Source: Brevundimonas vesicularis NBRC 12165
Lineage (GTDB): Bacteria; Pseudomonadota; Alphaproteobacteria; Caulobacterales; Caulobacteraceae
Length of the DNA stretch: 64,000 bases
Direction: 5' to 3'
NCBI RefSeq assembly: GCF_001592205.1
Contig: NZ_BCWM01000015.1
Coordinates: forward strand, 28,913-92,912
Made by a program: the position numbers and the translations under genes. The notes under the pieces are model-generated. The model saw only the letters and a list, made by a program, of their open reading frames with translations, was not told the DNA's origin and did not search any database. Numbering within the stretch: position 1 is the stretch's first letter; the number at the start of each line of letters is the position of its first letter. Shown one piece after another: positions 26,321 to 35,078 of the stretch.

Positions 26321-26449
26321 GGAATGCTCCGAAACAAGATCATGGTTGCGATACACTTAGGCGCACGCATCGCCCCCGTCACCTGACGCGGGGATAAACT
26401 TGTCGCCAATCCGGTTGGATACGTCGTCGCACTGTTCTAAAGCCGGGCC

Positions 26450-27307
26450 ATGGCTATTGGCGTTTTCGACTCCGGCGTGGGCGGCCTGACCGTCCACCGC
26501 GAACTGACCCGACGCTTCCCCCAGCGGGACTTCGTCTATCTGGCCGATCAGGCCCACGCCCCTTATGGCGGGCGCGGCGGCGAAGACATCGTCGAACTGA
26601 CGAAAACCGGTTGCGAGCGTCTGTTCGCGGCCGGCGCCTCCGTCGTCGTCCTGGCCTGCAACACCGCCAGCGCCATTGCGCTTCGCCGCCTGCAACAGAC
26701 CTGGCTGCCGGGTCTGCGCGAGCGTCTGGGCCGCCCGGTCAACATCCTGGGCATCATCGTCCCGACCATCGAGGCGGCGACCGGCAAGCCTTGGAGTTTC
26801 GAGGCCGAGCGCCCGCAGGAGGGCGAAAAGGTCGCCTCCATCGACATCACCGGCGTCTTCTGCACCGCCGCCACCGCCATCAGCCGCGTCTATGAGATCG
26901 AGATCGACAAGCGGCGCGAGGACATCGCCGTCTTCTCTGAACCCTGCCCCGGCCTGGCGGGCCTGATCGAACTGGGCGCGCCGCCGGAGGAGCTGAAGGT
27001 GGTGATCGACGACCACGTCGATGCGCTGCGTCGCCGCATCGGCCGCCACCCGGACAAGGCCATCCTGGGCTGCACCCACTATGAGATCGTCGCCGAACTG
27101 TTCGCCCAGGCCCTGCCGGCCGGGACCGTTCTGATCGAACAGCCGACGGCGGTGGCGGATGCGCTGGAGCGCTATTTCAAGGCGCACCCGGAATACGATC
27201 TGGGCGACAGCGGGCGCCGCGACTTCCTGACCACCGGCCAGGCCGGGCCGCAGTCGGAACTGGTGTCCCAGTTCTGGGGCGCGCCGGTGACGTTCGAACA
27301 GGCCTAA
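26450..27307 (+). CDS. murI: Glutamate racemase
   Basis: Makes D-glutamate for peptidoglycan from L-glutamate without a cofactor. The two catalytic cysteines are seen as LACNTAS (Cys70) and LGCTHYE (Cys208); the N terminus GVFDSGVGGLTV is diagnostic. The 285-aa length is normal. It is divergent from the M3 peptidase and its end lies four bases from the end of the convergent CDF gene. Confidence 0.95.
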   Translation: MAIGVFDSGVGGLTVHRELTRRFPQRDFVYLADQAHAPYGGRGGEDIVELTKTGCERLFAAGASVVVLACNTASAIALRRLQQTWLPGLRERLGRPVNILGIIVPTIEAATGKPWSFEAERPQEGEKVASIDITGVFCTAATAISRVYEIEIDKRREDIAVFSEPCPGLAGLIELGAPPEELKVVIDDHVDALRRRIGRHPDKAILGCTHYEIVAELFAQALPAGTVLIEQPTAVADALERYFKAHPEYDLGDSGRRDFLTTGQAGPQSELVSQFWGAPVTFEQA

Positions 27308-27311
27308 GGGC

Positions 27312-28301
27312 TCAGCAGCCCGGGCAATCCGGCAGCGGCTCGGTCTCCAGCTGCAAGGTCGTATGGCCGATGGCGTAGCGCTTCGCCACCGCCTGGGCCT
27401 CGCAGATCAGGGCCGCCGTGTCGGCGCGGTCGTGGACCAGGTGGGCGGTCAGGGCCGTCTCGGTCGTCGATAGTCCCCAGACGTGCAGATCATGCACGGC
27501 TCGTACGCCCGGCAAGCCGACAAGCGCCTGTTCCAAAGCCGGCACGTCCACGCCCGTCGGGGCGCCGTCCATGGCCAGATTGACCGAGTCCTTCAGTAGG
27601 CCCCAGGTCGACCACAGGATCACGACCACGATCGCCAGGCTGACCAGCGGATCGACCACCGACCAGCCGGTCATCATGATCAGCCCGCCGGCCAGCACCA
27701 CGCCCAGCGACACGCCCGCGTCCGCCATCATATGCAGATAGGCGCCGCGCGCATTCAGATCGTGCTGCGACTTCATGAACAGCAGCGCGGTGCCCAGGTT
27801 GATGACGAAGCCGATGCCGGCGACCGCCATGATGACGCCCGAGCCGACCGGCGCAGGCTCGTTGAATCGCCGCACGGCCTCGAACGCGATGGCCCCGCAG
27901 GCGAAGATCAGCAGCAGCGCATTGCCCAGCGCCGCCAGCACCGTCGCCTTGCCGAACCCATAGGTCCGCCGACCGCCCGCCGCCCCATGTGCGCCGCGTC
28001 GCGCCAGCCAGGCCGCTCCACCCGCCATGGCCAGGCCCAGCACGTCCGACAGATTATGCCCGGCGTCGGCCAGAAGGGCGGTCGAATCCGCGATCAGCCC
28101 CGCGCCGAACTCGCACGCAACGAACAGCAGATTGACCACCAGTCCGACGGCATAGCGCCAGTCGCCGGTGTCCACCGGGCCGTGGCTATGGCCGCCGTGG
28201 CCGTGACTGTGCCCGTGGTGGCTGTGAGAATGCCCGTGACCGTGATCCGCATGATCGTGGTCGTGCCGGTGGCTGGGGCTGTGCTCGTGCGCGGCGTTCA
28301 T
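27312..28301 (-). CDS. CDF family metal cation efflux transporter, His-rich
   Basis: Inner-membrane divalent cation/proton exchanger, most often for Zn2+, Co2+ or Cd2+. The 329-aa protein has a very His-rich N-terminal tail (alternating His with Asp, Gly and Ser in the first 45 residues), six membrane segments and a C-terminal cytoplasmic domain (VHDLHVWGLSTTETALTAHL). The metal-site motifs HxxxD are HNLSD in helix II and HMMAD in helix V. The ATG at 28301 is preferred over an upstream in-frame codon without export or ribosome signals. A paired inverted repeat lies just upstream. Confidence 0.92.
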   Translation of the reverse strand: MNAAHEHSPSHRHDHDHADHGHGHSHSHHGHSHGHGGHSHGPVDTGDWRYAVGLVVNLLFVACEFGAGLIADSTALLADAGHNLSDVLGLAMAGGAAWLARRGAHGAAGGRRTYGFGKATVLAALGNALLLIFACGAIAFEAVRRFNEPAPVGSGVIMAVAGIGFVINLGTALLFMKSQHDLNARGAYLHMMADAGVSLGVVLAGGLIMMTGWSVVDPLVSLAIVVVILWSTWGLLKDSVNLAMDGAPTGVDVPALEQALVGLPGVRAVHDLHVWGLSTTETALTAHLVHDRADTAALICEAQAVAKRYAIGHTTLQLETEPLPDCPGC

Positions 28302-28338
28302 GGCTCGCCTATACGCCCTCTGGCGCAACAGCCAAGCC

Positions 28339-28373
28339 GATACATGATAACGCATTGAATGTTATCATGTAAT
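28339..28373. promoter_or_regulatory. Inverted-repeat operator upstream of the CDF gene
   Basis: TACATGATAAC (28341-28351) and GTTATCATGTA (28361-28371) are exact inverted copies with a 9-bp spacer. On the minus strand the arm reads ATTACATGATAAC, which matches 10 of 13 bases of a site before the next gene upstream and resembles Zur-type boxes. It starts about 40 bases ahead of the CDF start codon. Confidence 0.6.
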
Positions 28374-28379
28374 ATCGCG

Positions 28380-29036
28380 TCAGTGTTGGTGCATGGCGAC
28401 GACTAGGCCAAGACCGATCAGGGCCACGCCAAGCACCGCCCCCTCATATCGCGCCCAGCGTTCCAGCCGCAGGATCGAGGCGCCGGCGCTGGCCAATGCC
28501 GTGAAGACCGCCATGCCGGCGATGGTCCCCGTCGCGAACACCACCGTCAGCAGCGCCAGGGCCCCAAGGCCCGCCGAGGCCGACGACAGATAGATGGGCA
28601 GCAGCACTTCGCCCGGCGAGACCGCCATCATGGCGACCAGACCCAGGAAGGCGGCCTTGTCCGACACGGCCGGCTCAGGCGTCTCGACCGCAGGACCACC
28701 GGCCATGGCCGGGCGCTTCAGGGTCGCGCGCGCCAGATAGAAGGCGCCGAACAGAAACAGCAGCACTGCCGCAAGGTGAGGCAGCACGCCCTCGATCCAC
28801 TGATCCAGCGCCAGACCCGCCGCTACGATCAGGCCACCGACCACCGCCGTCGTGGCGATATGGGCCAGGCCCGCCGCCGTCACCGCCATCAGGATCCGCG
28901 ACGGTCGCCAGCCTTGCGCCCGCCCCACAAGCGTGAAGGGCAGCCAGTGGGTCGGCAGGGCCGCATGCAGGAAGGCCGCAACGAAGCCGCCGCCCAGCAG
29001 GGAAAGCATGACGGACTGTTCGGGACCGGGGGACAT
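28380..29036 (-). CDS. Membrane protein, UreH/DsbD-like, possibly metal-related
   Basis: A 218-aa integral membrane protein with about six hydrophobic segments and little else. The N terminus (FLHAALPTHWLPF) and the MMAVSPGEVLLPIYL segment resemble the transmembrane domain shared by UreH-like, DsbD-like and TauE-like proteins. It precedes the His-rich CDF exporter on the same strand by 78 bases, and both have a similar operator-like motif, so a role in metal handling is a reasonable inference. No catalytic motif is visible. Confidence 0.7.
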   Translation of the reverse strand: MSPGPEQSVMLSLLGGGFVAAFLHAALPTHWLPFTLVGRAQGWRPSRILMAVTAAGLAHIATTAVVGGLIVAAGLALDQWIEGVLPHLAAVLLFLFGAFYLARATLKRPAMAGGPAVETPEPAVSDKAAFLGLVAMMAVSPGEVLLPIYLSSASAGLGALALLTVVFATGTIAGMAVFTALASAGASILRLERWARYEGAVLGVALIGLGLVVAMHQH

Positions 29037-29053
29037 GACCGGCCCTATAGCGT

Positions 29054-29066
29054 GTTACTTTATAAC
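29054..29066. promoter_or_regulatory. Zur-like box upstream of the UreH/DsbD-like gene
   Basis: GTTACTTTATAAC lies 17 bases before the start codon. It matches the Zur core GTTATAATATAAC, as I recall it, at 10 of 13 positions and shares 10 of 13 with the arm of the CDF operator. Confidence 0.5.
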
Positions 29067-29085
29067 GGTCGAGAAGAATCGGCGA

Positions 29086-30360
29086 TCAAAGCCAATCGGC
29101 GAACGGCTCGCGGTCCAGCATCTCTTCATACGTCGGACGTGGCCGGATCACGGCCCACTGATCGCCATCCACCAGCACCTCGGGAATCAGGGGCCGGCTG
29201 TTGTATTCGCTGGACATCACCGCGCCGTAAGCCCCCGCGCCGGTGAAGACGATCAGGTCCTCGGCCTCCAGCGGCGGCAGCGCGCGGTCACGCGCGAAGG
29301 TGTCGCCCGTCTCGCACACCGGCCCGACCACGTCATAGGCCGTCGCCCCACCCTCGCGCGGATTGACCGGCTGGATGTCGTGGAAGGCGTCGTACAGGGC
29401 CGGCCGCATCAGGTCGTTCATCGCCGCGTCCAGCACCAGAAAGCGCCGTCCGTCCGAGCGTTCGTTGACCTGGATCACCTGGCTGAGCAGCACGCCGGCG
29501 TTGGCGGCCAGCAGCCGACCCGGCTCGAACGCCGCCTCAACGTCCAGCCCGTTCAGAACCCGCGCGGCCATGGCGACATACTCGGCCGGCGACGGCGGCT
29601 CGGTCCCACCGGAATACGGCACGCCTAGCCCGCCCCCCAGATCCAGGCGGGTCACGGCATGACCCTGCGCCCGCAGTTTGCGCGTCATGTCCGCCAAGAC
29701 CTCGAAGGCGGCCTTCAGCGGCTCAAGGTCGGTGATCTGGCTGCCGATATGGCAGGCCAAGCCCACCGGCGTGACATGGGGCGAGGCCGAGGCGCGGGCA
29801 TAGAGGTCCATCGCCTCCTCGACCGGCACGCCGAACTTGTCGCCCTTGCCGCCCGTGGTGATCTTGGCGTGGCCGCCCGCGCCCACGTTCGGATTGACCC
29901 GGACGGCGATGGCCGGCGACGCATCCATCATGGCTGCAACGGCGATCAGCCGATCCAGCTCGGCGCCGGATTCGACGTTGATCTGACGCACGCCGACGCT
30001 GATGGCAAAGGCCATTTCCACATCGGTCTTGCCGACGCCGGAGAAGATGATCCGGTCGGGCGGCACGCCGGCGGCCAAGGCGCGGCGGATTTCGCCCTCG
30101 GAGACGGTGTCTGCGCCGGACCCCAGTTTCGCCAGGGTCGCCAACACCGAAAGGTTGGAGTTGGCCTTAACCGCAAAGGCGATCAGGGCCTCGCCCAAAG
30201 CGTCCCGATGCGCATCGGCGGCAGCGCGCAGCAGGCCGTAATGCCGCTTCAGCGTCGCGGTCGAATAGACATAAGCCGGCGTGCCGACCTCGTCCGCGAT
30301 CAGCTCCAGCGGCACGCCCTCAGCATGGAGGGCGCCGTCCTTCAGGTCGAAATGGTGCAA
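29086..30360 (-). CDS. lysA: Diaminopimelate decarboxylase
   Basis: Converts meso-diaminopimelate to L-lysine, the last step of lysine synthesis; PLP-dependent, fold III. The PLP lysine is in AFAVKANSN (Lys65). Later motifs are HIGSQI, the glycine loop LGGGLGVPY, EPGRLLAANAG, and GPVCETGD that holds the second active-site Cys. It begins with TTG, two bases after the stop of the lipoprotein gene; MHHFDLKDGALHAE then matches the usual Caulobacterales N terminus. It is the third gene of argH-lipoprotein-lysA. Confidence 0.95.
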   Translation of the reverse strand: MHHFDLKDGALHAEGVPLELIADEVGTPAYVYSTATLKRHYGLLRAAADAHRDALGEALIAFAVKANSNLSVLATLAKLGSGADTVSEGEIRRALAAGVPPDRIIFSGVGKTDVEMAFAISVGVRQINVESGAELDRLIAVAAMMDASPAIAVRVNPNVGAGGHAKITTGGKGDKFGVPVEEAMDLYARASASPHVTPVGLACHIGSQITDLEPLKAAFEVLADMTRKLRAQGHAVTRLDLGGGLGVPYSGGTEPPSPAEYVAMAARVLNGLDVEAAFEPGRLLAANAGVLLSQVIQVNERSDGRRFLVLDAAMNDLMRPALYDAFHDIQPVNPREGGATAYDVVGPVCETGDTFARDRALPPLEAEDLIVFTGAGAYGAVMSSEYNSRPLIPEVLVDGDQWAVIRPRPTYEEMLDREPFADWL

Positions 30361-30361
30361 C

Positions 30362-30592
30362 TTACCGCGGGTCGTTCTGGGCGGCGCCGGCGCCGATCGG
30401 GTTGGACGGGCCGCCGTCGATCGGCACGCTGCTGGACGGACGGTTCATGGTCGCCGGCTCGGGCAGCCCCGGCGCTCGGCTGCTGCGCGGCGCACGCTCG
30501 GTCTCGCGCACCGGCGATTCCAGATCGGCCATCCGGCCGCAGGCGGAGGTCAGAAGGGCAAGCGCGCCCGCGACGATGAGGGTCTTCTTCAC
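30362..30592 (-). CDS. Small lipoprotein between argH and lysA (LptM/YifL-like position)
   Basis: A 76-aa lipoprotein with signal [18 protein letters not shown] and lipobox TSAC; the mature part is short, polar and Pro/Ser-rich. The GTG start overlaps the argH stop as GTGA. A small lipoprotein just ahead of lysA or dapF is a recurring arrangement in proteobacteria, and in E. coli that protein is LptM, which helps LptD fold; mature LptM-like proteins begin CG as here ([10 protein letters not shown]). The assignment is by position and start of the mature chain only. Confidence 0.75.
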   Translation of the reverse strand: MKKTLIVAGALALLTSACGRMADLESPVRETERAPRSSRAPGLPEPATMNRPSSSVPIDGGPSNPIGAGAAQNDPR

Positions 30593-32028
30593 AGGCGGTC
30601 TCTCCAGTCGGCGATGCGCGCACGGACCTGTTCCGGCGCGGTTCCCCCATAGCTTTGGCGGCTTTGGCACGAAGCCTCGGCGGTCAGCACCTTGTAAACC
30701 GCTTCGGTGATCCCCGGCTCCAGTTTCTGCATTTCTTCCAGCGGCAGTTGCGACAGATCCACGCCCAACCCCTCCGCCCGTTTGACCGCCGCCCCCGTCA
30801 CATGGTGCGCCTTCCTGAACGGCAGGTTCAGTTCGCGCACCAGCCAGTCGGCTAGGTCCGTCGCAGTCGAAAAGCCCGCGCCCGCCGCCTGGGCCATTCG
30901 TTCGGTGTTGGGTTGCAGGGCCGAAACCATCGCCGTCATCGCGACCAGGGCCAGATCCAGGGCGTCGAAGGCCTCAAACACCGGCGGCTTGTCCTCCTGC
31001 ATATCCTTGGAATAGGCCAGCGGCAGGCCTTTCATCACCGTGGACAGGGCGACCAGAGACCCCATGATCCGCCCGGTCTTGGCCCGCACCAGTTCGGCGG
31101 CATCCGGATTGCGCTTCTGCGGCATGATCGACGAGCCGGTGGTCAGGTCGTCGGGCAGGCTGGCGAAACCGAACATCGGCGTCATCCAGACCACGATCTC
31201 CTCAGCCAAGCGCGACAGATGCCCGGCCGTGATCGAGGCGGCGGCCAGGCTTTCCAGCGCAAAGTCGCGGTCCGACACGGCGTCCAGGCTATTAGCCATC
31301 GGCCTGTCGAAACCCAGATCCGCCGCCGTCGCCTGACGATCGATGGGGAAGGGCGAACCGGCCAGGGCCGCCGCCCCCAGCGGGCTTTCATTCATCCGGG
31401 CGCGGGCGTCGGCGAACCGCCCCGCATCGCGGCCGAACATCTCGACATAGGCCATCAGATGGTGACCCAGGGTCACCGGCTGGGCGGTCTGCAAATGGGT
31501 GAAGCCGGGCATCAGGTCGCCGGCATGCTGTTCGGCGCGCGTCAGAAGCGCAGCCTGCAAGGCCTTCAACTGCGCGACCGAGCGATCGCAGGCGTCGCGC
31601 ACCCACAGGCGGAAATCGACCGCGACCTGATCGTTGCGGCTGCGCGCCGTGTGCAGCCGGCCCGACGGCTCGCCGATCAGTTCATTGAGGCGCGCCTCCA
31701 CATTCATGTGGATGTCCTCGAACTGGTCGCGGAACGGGAAGGTCCCGGCCTCGATCTCGGACTGGATGACCTCCAGCCCGCCCAGGATCGCGTCCGCATC
31801 GGCCTGCGCGATGATGCCCTGTTTGGCCAGCATGCGGCAGTGGGCCCGCGATCCGGCCAGATCCTGACGCCACAGGCGCTGGTCCACGCCGATGGAGACG
31901 TTGATCGCCTGCATGATCTCGGCGGGGCGCGACGAAAAGCGTCCGCCCCACATGTCTTGACCCGCGGGCTTCACCGGCGCAGTCGAACCGCCGGATGGAT
32001 TGGCGTCGGAAGAAGGTGTTTCGGTCAT
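30589..32028 (-). CDS. argH: Argininosuccinate lyase
   Basis: Splits argininosuccinate into arginine and fumarate; cytosolic homotetramer. The fumarase/aspartase signature is [12 protein letters not shown] with the catalytic serines at about 299-300, and the N-terminal core starts [14 protein letters not shown]. The start at 32028 gives 479 aa with a 25-residue Ser/Pro-rich head; an internal ATG at 31953 (MWGGRF) would give the standard length. If 32028 is used, the start codon shares the bases CATG with the divergent thioredoxin gene. Followed by an overlapping lipoprotein gene and lysA. Confidence 0.94.
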   Translation of the reverse strand: MTETPSSDANPSGGSTAPVKPAGQDMWGGRFSSRPAEIMQAINVSIGVDQRLWRQDLAGSRAHCRMLAKQGIIAQADADAILGGLEVIQSEIEAGTFPFRDQFEDIHMNVEARLNELIGEPSGRLHTARSRNDQVAVDFRLWVRDACDRSVAQLKALQAALLTRAEQHAGDLMPGFTHLQTAQPVTLGHHLMAYVEMFGRDAGRFADARARMNESPLGAAALAGSPFPIDRQATAADLGFDRPMANSLDAVSDRDFALESLAAASITAGHLSRLAEEIVVWMTPMFGFASLPDDLTTGSSIMPQKRNPDAAELVRAKTGRIMGSLVALSTVMKGLPLAYSKDMQEDKPPVFEAFDALDLALVAMTAMVSALQPNTERMAQAAGAGFSTATDLADWLVRELNLPFRKAHHVTGAAVKRAEGLGVDLSQLPLEEMQKLEPGITEAVYKVLTAEASCQSRQSYGGTAPEQVRARIADWRDRL

Positions 32029-32692
32029 GAGCGGCTCAAGAAAGGCGATCTGGGCGGTCGTCGGCGCGGTCGTCGTCGTCAGCACCATCGCCGGCGCCGG
32101 CGGCATGGCGATGTCGCTATACGCCAATCATCGGCAGAAGGCGCAAGTCGAACAGACCACAACCGCCGCCGAGGCGCCGAAAAGCGATCTGGCGCGCTTC
32201 GCGGTCGGATCCCTGGCCGCGATATCGACCCCGGCCGAGTCGAAACAGGCGCCCGAATACGCGTTCCGCGATCGCACGGGCACAGCCGTCCGCTTCTCGG
32301 CCTTCCAGGGCAAGGTCGTGGTCGTGAACCTGTGGGCGATGTGGTGCGCGCCCTGCAAGGCGGAAATGCCCACGCTTCAGGCGCTGGCGAAAGCCTATGA
32401 GGCGAACGAGGATCTGGTCGTCCTCCCGATCAACGTGGACGCCACACCCGAAGCCGCAGCCGAGGCGAAACGCTTCTTGGCCGACCACGCGCCCCTGCCG
32501 TTCTACAGTGACGCCAAATTCCAGCTGCCGTTCGAGTTTCCCGGCAAGGGCGCCATGCCGCAGACCATTATGTTGGATCGTCAGGGCCGCATTCGGGCTG
32601 TCATGAAGGGTGAGGCGGACTGGTCCAGCCAAGAAGCCCGCGCTTTGATCGATGCGATCCTGGCGGAAGGCGGCGCGCCGCCCCACGCCTGA
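32027..32692 (+). CDS. TlpA/ResA-like membrane-anchored thioredoxin
   Basis: Periplasmic thiol-disulfide protein, 221 aa. One N-terminal membrane anchor ([20 protein letters not shown]), a linker, then a thioredoxin fold at about residues 75-215: [18 protein letters not shown] with Cys107 and Cys110, and GAMPQTIML with the cis-Pro. TlpA-type proteins often keep cytochrome oxidase or c-type cytochrome thiols reduced; the true partner here is unknown. AGAAGG lies 10 bases before the ATG. Its ATG and that of argH overlap on opposite strands. Confidence 0.9.
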   Translation: MSGSRKAIWAVVGAVVVVSTIAGAGGMAMSLYANHRQKAQVEQTTTAAEAPKSDLARFAVGSLAAISTPAESKQAPEYAFRDRTGTAVRFSAFQGKVVVVNLWAMWCAPCKAEMPTLQALAKAYEANEDLVVLPINVDATPEAAAEAKRFLADHAPLPFYSDAKFQLPFEFPGKGAMPQTIMLDRQGRIRAVMKGEADWSSQEARALIDAILAEGGAPPHA

Positions 32693-32698
32693 TCGTCT

Positions 32699-33010
32699 TT
32701 AGTTGCTGTTCGCCGGAACGCGCTGGTCGGTCGCGGGATTGATCGCGCCGGGTTTTCCGTCGGCCGCCGCTTCGGCCTGTTCGGTTTCGAGCTTGTCGGC
32801 GACCTTGCCGGCGCCGCTCTCGACCGCCTGCGCCGCCTTCATCGCGCCGCCTTCGATCACTTCTCCGGCCTGAGACGCGACATCGGCCGTCTTGTCGGCC
32901 GCAGCCTCGGCATGCGCCTCGGTCTTTTCCTGCTCGGCCTGGGTGCAGGCGGCAGCACCCAGCGTCATTGCGGCGACGGCCGCCATCAGGGCTTTGGTTC
33001 GGATCGTCAC
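32699..33010 (-). CDS. Small Ala/Glu-rich lipoprotein
   Basis: A 103-aa protein with a lipoprotein signal ending in LGAAAC. The mature chain is Ala/Glu/Lys-rich and strongly helical (KTADVASQAGEVIEGGAMKA), with an Asn/Pro-rich tail. GGAG stands seven bases before a GTG start. It lies tail to tail with the TlpA-like gene, six bases apart. No function is known to me; similar short proteins are seen as envelope stress or structural lipoproteins. Confidence 0.75.
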   Translation of the reverse strand: MTIRTKALMAAVAAMTLGAAACTQAEQEKTEAHAEAAADKTADVASQAGEVIEGGAMKAAQAVESGAGKVADKLETEQAEAAADGKPGAINPATDQRVPANSN

Positions 33011-33085
33011 GACGAAACTCCGGTCAAGGTTGAAAGCTCGACCGGAAAACGCAGCACAACGGCGCAGGTTGCAGCGGGAATGAGG

Positions 33086-33162
33086 TGGTGACTGGAGGCG
33101 GGATCGAACCGCCGACCTGTGGGTTATGAATCCACCGCTCTAACCATCTGAGCTACCCAGTC
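33086..33162 (-). tRNA. tRNA-Met (CAT), elongator type
   Basis: A full cloverleaf with encoded CCA. The acceptor stem pairs GACTGGG with TCCAGTC, the D arm is GCTC...GAGC, the T arm is GGCGG-TTCGATC-CCGCC. The anticodon loop reads TTCATAA, so the anticodon is CAT. Position 1-72 is a normal G-C pair and the anticodon stem lacks the three G-C pairs of initiators, so it is not tRNA-fMet. A lysidine-modified tRNA-Ile cannot be fully excluded by eye. The lowest anticodon-stem pair, 31-39, looks like an A-C mismatch. Confidence 0.92.
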
Positions 33163-33350
33163 CCGGGCCCTGCGCGAGGCCGGGGCCAGCGCGAAAGAGG
33201 CGTGCCTATATCGCCGTCAGGCGCGCGGTTCAAGTCGTCTCGGACCAGAACCTGCGGCGATAGAGCGCAAGACGCCCTGCGGCAGGAACGGTAACGCTGG
33301 CCTCGCCGTTTTGTAAAGACTGCCTACAGCCCAGCCGGAGCTCGCCCTTC

Positions 33351-34586
33351 ATGCGCCTGATCGTCGCCGCCGCCTCGACATCCCTGCTCGTTCTCGCCGC
33401 CGCCTGTGGCGCAAATAGCGAGAGCGCCGGTGCTGCGCCTCAGGCCGGGGCCCCGCTGGAAACGCGTCCGGCGAACAATCCTGATCAACAACCGGCCTTC
33501 GCCGGCCAGACCCGCGCGCCGGGCGTCAAGACCGAACAGGCCATGACCCACACGGTGGTCGCCTCGGGCCTTGTCCACCCCTGGGGTCTGGCGGCCCTGC
33601 CCGACGGCCGCTGGCTGGTGACTGAAAAGCCGGGCCGTCTGCGCATCATCACCGCCCAAGGCCAGGTCGGCGAACCGGTCGCGGGCCTGCCCGCCGTAGA
33701 TGCGCGCGGTCAAGGCGGCCTGCTGGATGTGATCGTCGGACCGAGCTTTGCGCAGGATCGCATGATCTATTGGAGCTATGCCGAACCCCGCGAGGGCGGC
33801 AATGCGACCTCAGTCGCGCGCGGGCGCCTGTCGGACGATCGATCACGCGTCGAGAACGTCCAAATCATCTTCCGCGCTCTGCCCGCCTATGACGGCGACA
33901 AGCATTTCGGGTCGTCCCTGGCCTTCGCGCCGGATGGCAAGCTGTTCATCACCCTGGGCGAACGCTCGGACAAGCCGATGCGGCCTCAGGCGCAGGATCT
34001 GGGCTCGCACATGGGTAAGACCATCCGCATCAACGCCGACGGCACAGTCCCGCAGGACAACCCCTTCGTCGGCCGCGCCGGCGCCCTGCCGGAAATCTGG
34101 AGCCTGGGACACCGCAACGTTCAGGGCGTCGCCGTTCAGCCGGGAACGGGCGCGATCTGGACCATTGAACACGGCACGCGCGGCGGCGACGAGGTCAATC
34201 TGGACAAGGCCGGCGCCAACTATGGCTGGCCGGATGCGGCCTACGGCGTTGAATATGCGGGCGGCGCGATCAACAGCGGCGCGACGCAAAAGGATGGCAC
34301 CGAACAGCCCGTCTACTACTGGGATCCGGTGATCGCACCCGGCGGCGCGATCTTCTATCAGGGCGCCATGTTCCCCGGCTGGGACGGAAACCTGCTGGTC
34401 GCGGGCCTGAAGGAAAAGCATATCGCGCGTCTGGTGATCCAGAATGACCGCGTAGTGGGCGAAGAGCGTCTGCTGACGGACCTGGGCGAACGCATCCGCG
34501 ATGTGGCGGTCGGCGCCGACGGATCGGTCTGGGCCATTACCGACGAGCAGAACGGCAAGCTGGTCAGGCTGTCGGCGACGCAGTAG
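33351..34586 (+). CDS. PQQ-dependent aldose-type sugar dehydrogenase, lipoprotein
   Basis: Six-bladed beta-propeller of the glucose/sorbosone dehydrogenase family, close to E. coli YliI (Asd), which oxidises aldose sugars with PQQ in the periplasm. The 411-aa protein has a lipobox (VLAAAC) and the conserved blocks LVHPWGLAALPDGRWLVTEK, GGLLDVIVGP, YDGDKHFGSSLAF, GHRNVQGVAV, EHGTRGGDEVN and APGGAIFYQG. No PQQ synthesis genes are in the window. A tRNA gene lies upstream on the other strand and a small lipoprotein gene follows. Confidence 0.92.
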   Translation: MRLIVAAASTSLLVLAAACGANSESAGAAPQAGAPLETRPANNPDQQPAFAGQTRAPGVKTEQAMTHTVVASGLVHPWGLAALPDGRWLVTEKPGRLRIITAQGQVGEPVAGLPAVDARGQGGLLDVIVGPSFAQDRMIYWSYAEPREGGNATSVARGRLSDDRSRVENVQIIFRALPAYDGDKHFGSSLAFAPDGKLFITLGERSDKPMRPQAQDLGSHMGKTIRINADGTVPQDNPFVGRAGALPEIWSLGHRNVQGVAVQPGTGAIWTIEHGTRGGDEVNLDKAGANYGWPDAAYGVEYAGGAINSGATQKDGTEQPVYYWDPVIAPGGAIFYQGAMFPGWDGNLLVAGLKEKHIARLVIQNDRVVGEERLLTDLGERIRDVAVGADGSVWAITDEQNGKLVRLSATQ

Positions 34587-34644
34587 TCTTCGAGGGCCGG
34601 GGGGCTATGTGGAGCGGTTGACGCTCCAAAGGGAGCACCGAACC

Positions 34645-34866
34645 ATGCGTATCCTCATCCTTTCCGCCGCCATTGTCCTGCCGCTGCTTTCGGGCTGCGG
34701 AACCATAGGCGGCGTGAGCCGGTATCAGCGCGACCTAGACGCGTTGGAAAAGACCTGCACCCAGCGCCAGGGCATACTGACCCCAACAGGCCTGCAAACT
34801 GGACGGCCGGAAACAGAATACGCCTGCACCATCACCGGTGGCGCGAGCCGCATTCCACCACGCTGA
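34645..34866 (+). CDS. Small lipoprotein of unknown function
   Basis: A 73-aa protein starting MRILILSAAIVLPLLSGC with a clear lipobox (LLSGC) and a ribosome site GGGAG nine bases ahead. The mature chain contains two further cysteines (EKTCTQRQG and YACTITGG) that could form a disulfide. It follows the sugar dehydrogenase by 58 bases on the same strand. No family recognised. Confidence 0.7.
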   Translation: MRILILSAAIVLPLLSGCGTIGGVSRYQRDLDALEKTCTQRQGILTPTGLQTGRPETEYACTITGGASRIPPR

Positions 34867-34965
34867 TTGAGGCAACCAGCGGTCAACCCGTCCTTCTCGC
34901 TTCATCACCATCGTCTGGCAGCCTGACATACTGGCGTCCGAGATCGCGACTACGCGGCTTATTAC

Positions 34966-34985
34966 TTGACGTTGACGTAAACGTA
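34966..34985. promoter_or_regulatory. ACGT palindrome upstream of the fad operon
   Basis: TTGACGTTGACGTAAACGTA contains ACGTT-ACGT-AACGT with two-fold symmetry. It lies about 95 bases before fadA and overlaps a TTGAC promoter-like box. Similar palindromes are known for MerR-type regulators of acyl-CoA catabolism such as LiuR; which protein binds here is not known. Confidence 0.55.
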
Positions 34986-35078
34986 GGGTTCTTGGCGTCC
35001 ACGCTTGGAACCGCCTTGTCCGTCGTGCCGCGACCTGCCGCACGTTGAGGATGGGCCCAAAGATGGAGACGCACTTCC

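Noticed and set aside
24383..26386. A 667-codon frame opposite the M3 peptidase
   Set aside because: Mirror frame of a conserved gene, Gly/Arg/Val/Gln-rich translation.
33086..33162. Initiator tRNA-fMet
   Set aside because: The first acceptor pair is G-C and the anticodon stem lacks the three G-C pairs of initiators.
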